Assembly: GCA_900539525.1 (NCBI GenBank)
Contig: UQCM01000073.1
Coordinates: 1 to 13,934, forward strand
From: an uncultured Blautia sp.
Lineage (GTDB): Bacteria; Bacillota; Clostridia; Lachnospirales; Lachnospiraceae
Direction of reading: 5' to 3'
Length of the DNA: 13,934 nt
In this document: positions 13,885 through 13,934 of the stretch, one piece after another
Position numbering within the stretch: the stretch's first letter is position 1
How the letters are laid out: each line of letters opens with the position of its first letter
Translations under genes and position numbers: made by a program
The notes under the pieces: generated by a model
Seen by the model: the letters and a program-made list of their open reading frames with translations, nothing else
Database searches by the model: none
Told to the model about the DNA's origin: nothing

Positions 13885-13934
13885 AGTATAGCGTCTCGAA
13901 AATAACTACACCAATCACTTGTCTGCTTCTCCGA

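Overview
The window looks like ordinary chromosome from a Gram-positive, moderate-GC Firmicute. The T-box leader, strong AGGAGG-type ribosome binding sites, PLP made by PdxST, and the gpmI-eno-secG order all fit, and protein wording (NESVWEHLK in the DUF6512-like protein, the CxxC pair in PheS) suggests Lachnospiraceae. The family assignment is inference. No phage, plasmid, CRISPR or transposase gene is visible.

Layout: (1) 1-4612, a plus-strand translation block: promoter, Phe-type T-box leader with terminator, pheS, a 138-nt structured spacer, pheT, and a histidine-phosphatase gene 2 nt after pheT. (2) 4657-5205, a minus-strand DUF6512-like membrane protein with an unusual leader of small overlapping frames and two large inverted repeats. 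(3) 5759-6784, queA (queuosine tRNA modification), alone, with a long 5' leader. (4) 6955-8398, pdxS-pdxT (vitamin B6 synthase). (5) 8637-9917, hom (homoserine dehydrogenase with ACT domain). (6) 10330-13829, glycolysis plus secretion: gpmI, a small unknown gene, eno, then secG with its own promoter and a strong terminator.

The genes are conserved housekeeping functions, and the unusual material is between them. Three intergenic stretches carry copies of one imperfectly palindromic element: A 5570-5726, B 9935-10038 and C 10123-10306 in inverse orientation. A possible degenerate fourth copy (D) is at 8462-8586. Termini resemble GTAACTGTTCAGAG / CTCTGAACAGTTAC and the centre carries a GGTGAG...CTCACC hairpin. 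A, C and D each lie between a good sigma-A-like promoter and the start codon of queA, gpmI or hom, so they would be transcribed as long 5' leaders. No protein is encoded in them, so they look like MITE/REP-type repeats, possibly adopted as leader RNA.

Other points: a terminator-like hairpin holds the eno Shine-Dalgarno in its loop and ends directly at the eno AUG; a 16-bp-arm perfect palindrome sits in the divergent gap before queA; a small frame overlaps the DUF6512 start codon (TAATG); and the last codons of pheS show a marked shift to C-ending codons.
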